Shown here piece after piece: positions 63,431 through 64,000 of a stretch of 64,000 nt of DNA (its first letter is position 1; every line of letters starts with the position of its first letter). Under the pieces are notes generated by a model. It worked only from the letters and a program-made list of their open reading frames with translations, was not told where the DNA came from and did no database searches. The stretch spans positions 50,862 through 114,861 of the forward strand of contig NZ_NFJR01000009.1 in NCBI RefSeq assembly GCF_002159975.1. The letters run 5' to 3'. The DNA comes from Barnesiella sp. An22. GTDB taxonomy: Bacteria; Bacteroidota; Bacteroidia; Bacteroidales; Barnesiellaceae. The translations under genes were made by a program, and so were the position numbers.

Positions 63431-63670
63431 CTTTTGTGTCACCCCGCACTCGATGCGGGGACCAGTTCATGACATAAGAGGAATAGCAACAGTGACTCTT
63501 CCCCGGATATTTCTGGATTCCGCGTCGGGGCGCGGTATGACTAAGGGTGTCACCTCGCACTCGATGCGCACCGTGTCACCTCGCACCCGATGCGGGGTCC
63601 AGGAAAGTGAATCTTACGGGTAATCTTGTCGGTGTGACTAGATGCCGCATCCAAGTGCGGCATGACCGAA
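63431..63670. repeat. Second cluster of A and B palindromes
   Basis: Inverse-oriented copies relative to the 9.7 kb array: B at 63438-63465, a degenerate A at 63513-63541, B variants at 63547-63570 and 63573-63602. At 63631-63667 there is a B-like copy whose arms read TGCCGCA/TGCGGCA, changed on both sides so that pairing is kept. Confidence 0.75.
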
Positions 63671-64000
63671 GCGCGAAGCCATCCGGCCTATGGGAGAAAG
63701 CGGAAAGAAAAATGACGGAGAGGGACGAACAAGGGAAAAAGATGTTTGAGCCGAAGCGAATCAGTCGAAGGGCCCGGAGCTGTATAGCCAGCCGAACGGC
63801 TGCTGCAAAGCGAGCCCGGCGAGTTCTTTTTCCCCGGACCTCGCAGTCATTTTTCAGCTTTCGGACATCAGCCGGGAGCTTTCTTTTGATTTTCCCTTTT
63901 CTTTTGCGGGAAAAGAAAAGGGAGATTCAGGACGCACGGTCCGTGCGTCCCTACTGGCCCGGACGGTACTGCTGACTGTTTTCTTTGGGTATAAACCACG
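63671..64000. repeat. Palindrome-rich intergenic DNA to the window end
   Basis: Contains a perfect 12-bp hairpin (63894-63922, CCCTTTTCTTTT against AAAAGAAAAGGG with loop GCGGG) and a type C palindrome at 63928-63951. I find no credible gene; the one open frame here overlaps these repeats. Motifs such as GTTTGAGC with GCGAGTTC recall, in reverse, the GC-rich segment at 9890-10075. Confidence 0.6.

Noticed and set aside
63547..63975. A 142-codon frame at the window end
   Set aside because: It runs through B and C palindromes and a 12-bp hairpin, starts within repeated DNA and has no recognisable domain.

Overview
The window is from a Bacteroidales chromosome of rather high GC content. The evidence is the family set: a DUF5103 type IX secretion plug protein, a lipidated TamA variant next to TamB, an Lnb-type (DUF4105) lipoprotein acyltransferase, a succinylornithine-type carbamoyltransferase with Pro90, and an EF-Ts/S2/S9/L13 block. 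Many genes are preceded by the Bacteroidetes promoter form TTTG-N19..21-TAnnTTTG. I cannot fix the genus. Most of the window is ordinary housekeeping DNA. The accessory parts are an AT-rich island at 7.3-9.6 kb, palindrome arrays at 9.7-10.9, 12.0 and 63.4-64.0 kb, and a few small regulatory loci.

Layout. 0-7.2 kb: end of ilvE, an HD-domain protein, an LptD-like LPS transporter, the CCA-adding enzyme and gdhA. 7.3-9.6 kb: an AT-rich pair encoding a beta-barrel protein and a leucine-rich-repeat lipoprotein. 9.7-10.9 kb: a non-coding mosaic of three palindromes, partly in 162-bp tandem units. 11.0-12.0 kb: a membrane protein with a small winged-helix regulator, behind a promoter that contains a palindromic operator candidate. 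12.2-18.7 kb (minus): trxA, dnaE, an M24 peptidase with an HAD phosphatase, and tRNA-Arg(CCG). 18.8-24.9 kb: ung, a C_GCAxxG_C_C protein and an acyltransferase; then a PI-PLC/GDPD-like protein with a PepC-like peptidase; the T9SS plug; a PepSY-like protein. 25.0-32.1 kb: tamB and tamL. 32.1-38.4 kb (minus): secA, a phosphatase-fold protein that seems to have lost its active site, and the Lnb-like acyltransferase.

38.5-45.3 kb: a nitroreductase, a DUF5715 lipoprotein, an LtaS-like sulfatase-fold enzyme and a BtuFCD/FecBCD-type ABC importer. 45.3-47.7 kb (minus): lpxB, ybjQ and a PP2C phosphatase. 48.0-58.3 kb: a beta-helix lipoprotein, an XRE-cupin regulator with an acyl-CoA synthetase, a DUF695-like protein with proB, then proA, argF', a barrel protein with a DUF922-like but motif-less N-terminus, thyA and a dihydrofolate reductase. 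58.3-60.4 kb: a PepSY-like lipoprotein, a compact promoter-to-terminator unit that may be a small RNA or attenuator, and a DUF6359-like secreted protein with a T9SS-type tail. 60.4-63.3 kb (minus): tsf, rpsB, rpsI and rplM. The window ends in more palindrome-rich intergenic DNA.

Envelope biogenesis is the recurring theme: LPS (LptD, LpxB), lipoprotein maturation (Lnb), outer-membrane assembly and lipid supply (TamB/TamL), Sec export (SecA), type IX secretion (plug and a tailed cargo), and several lipoproteins, some with the acidic stretch after the lipid-bearing cysteine that marks surface export in Bacteroidetes. A second cluster links proline, arginine and one-carbon/thymidylate metabolism (proB, proA, argF', thyA, folA).
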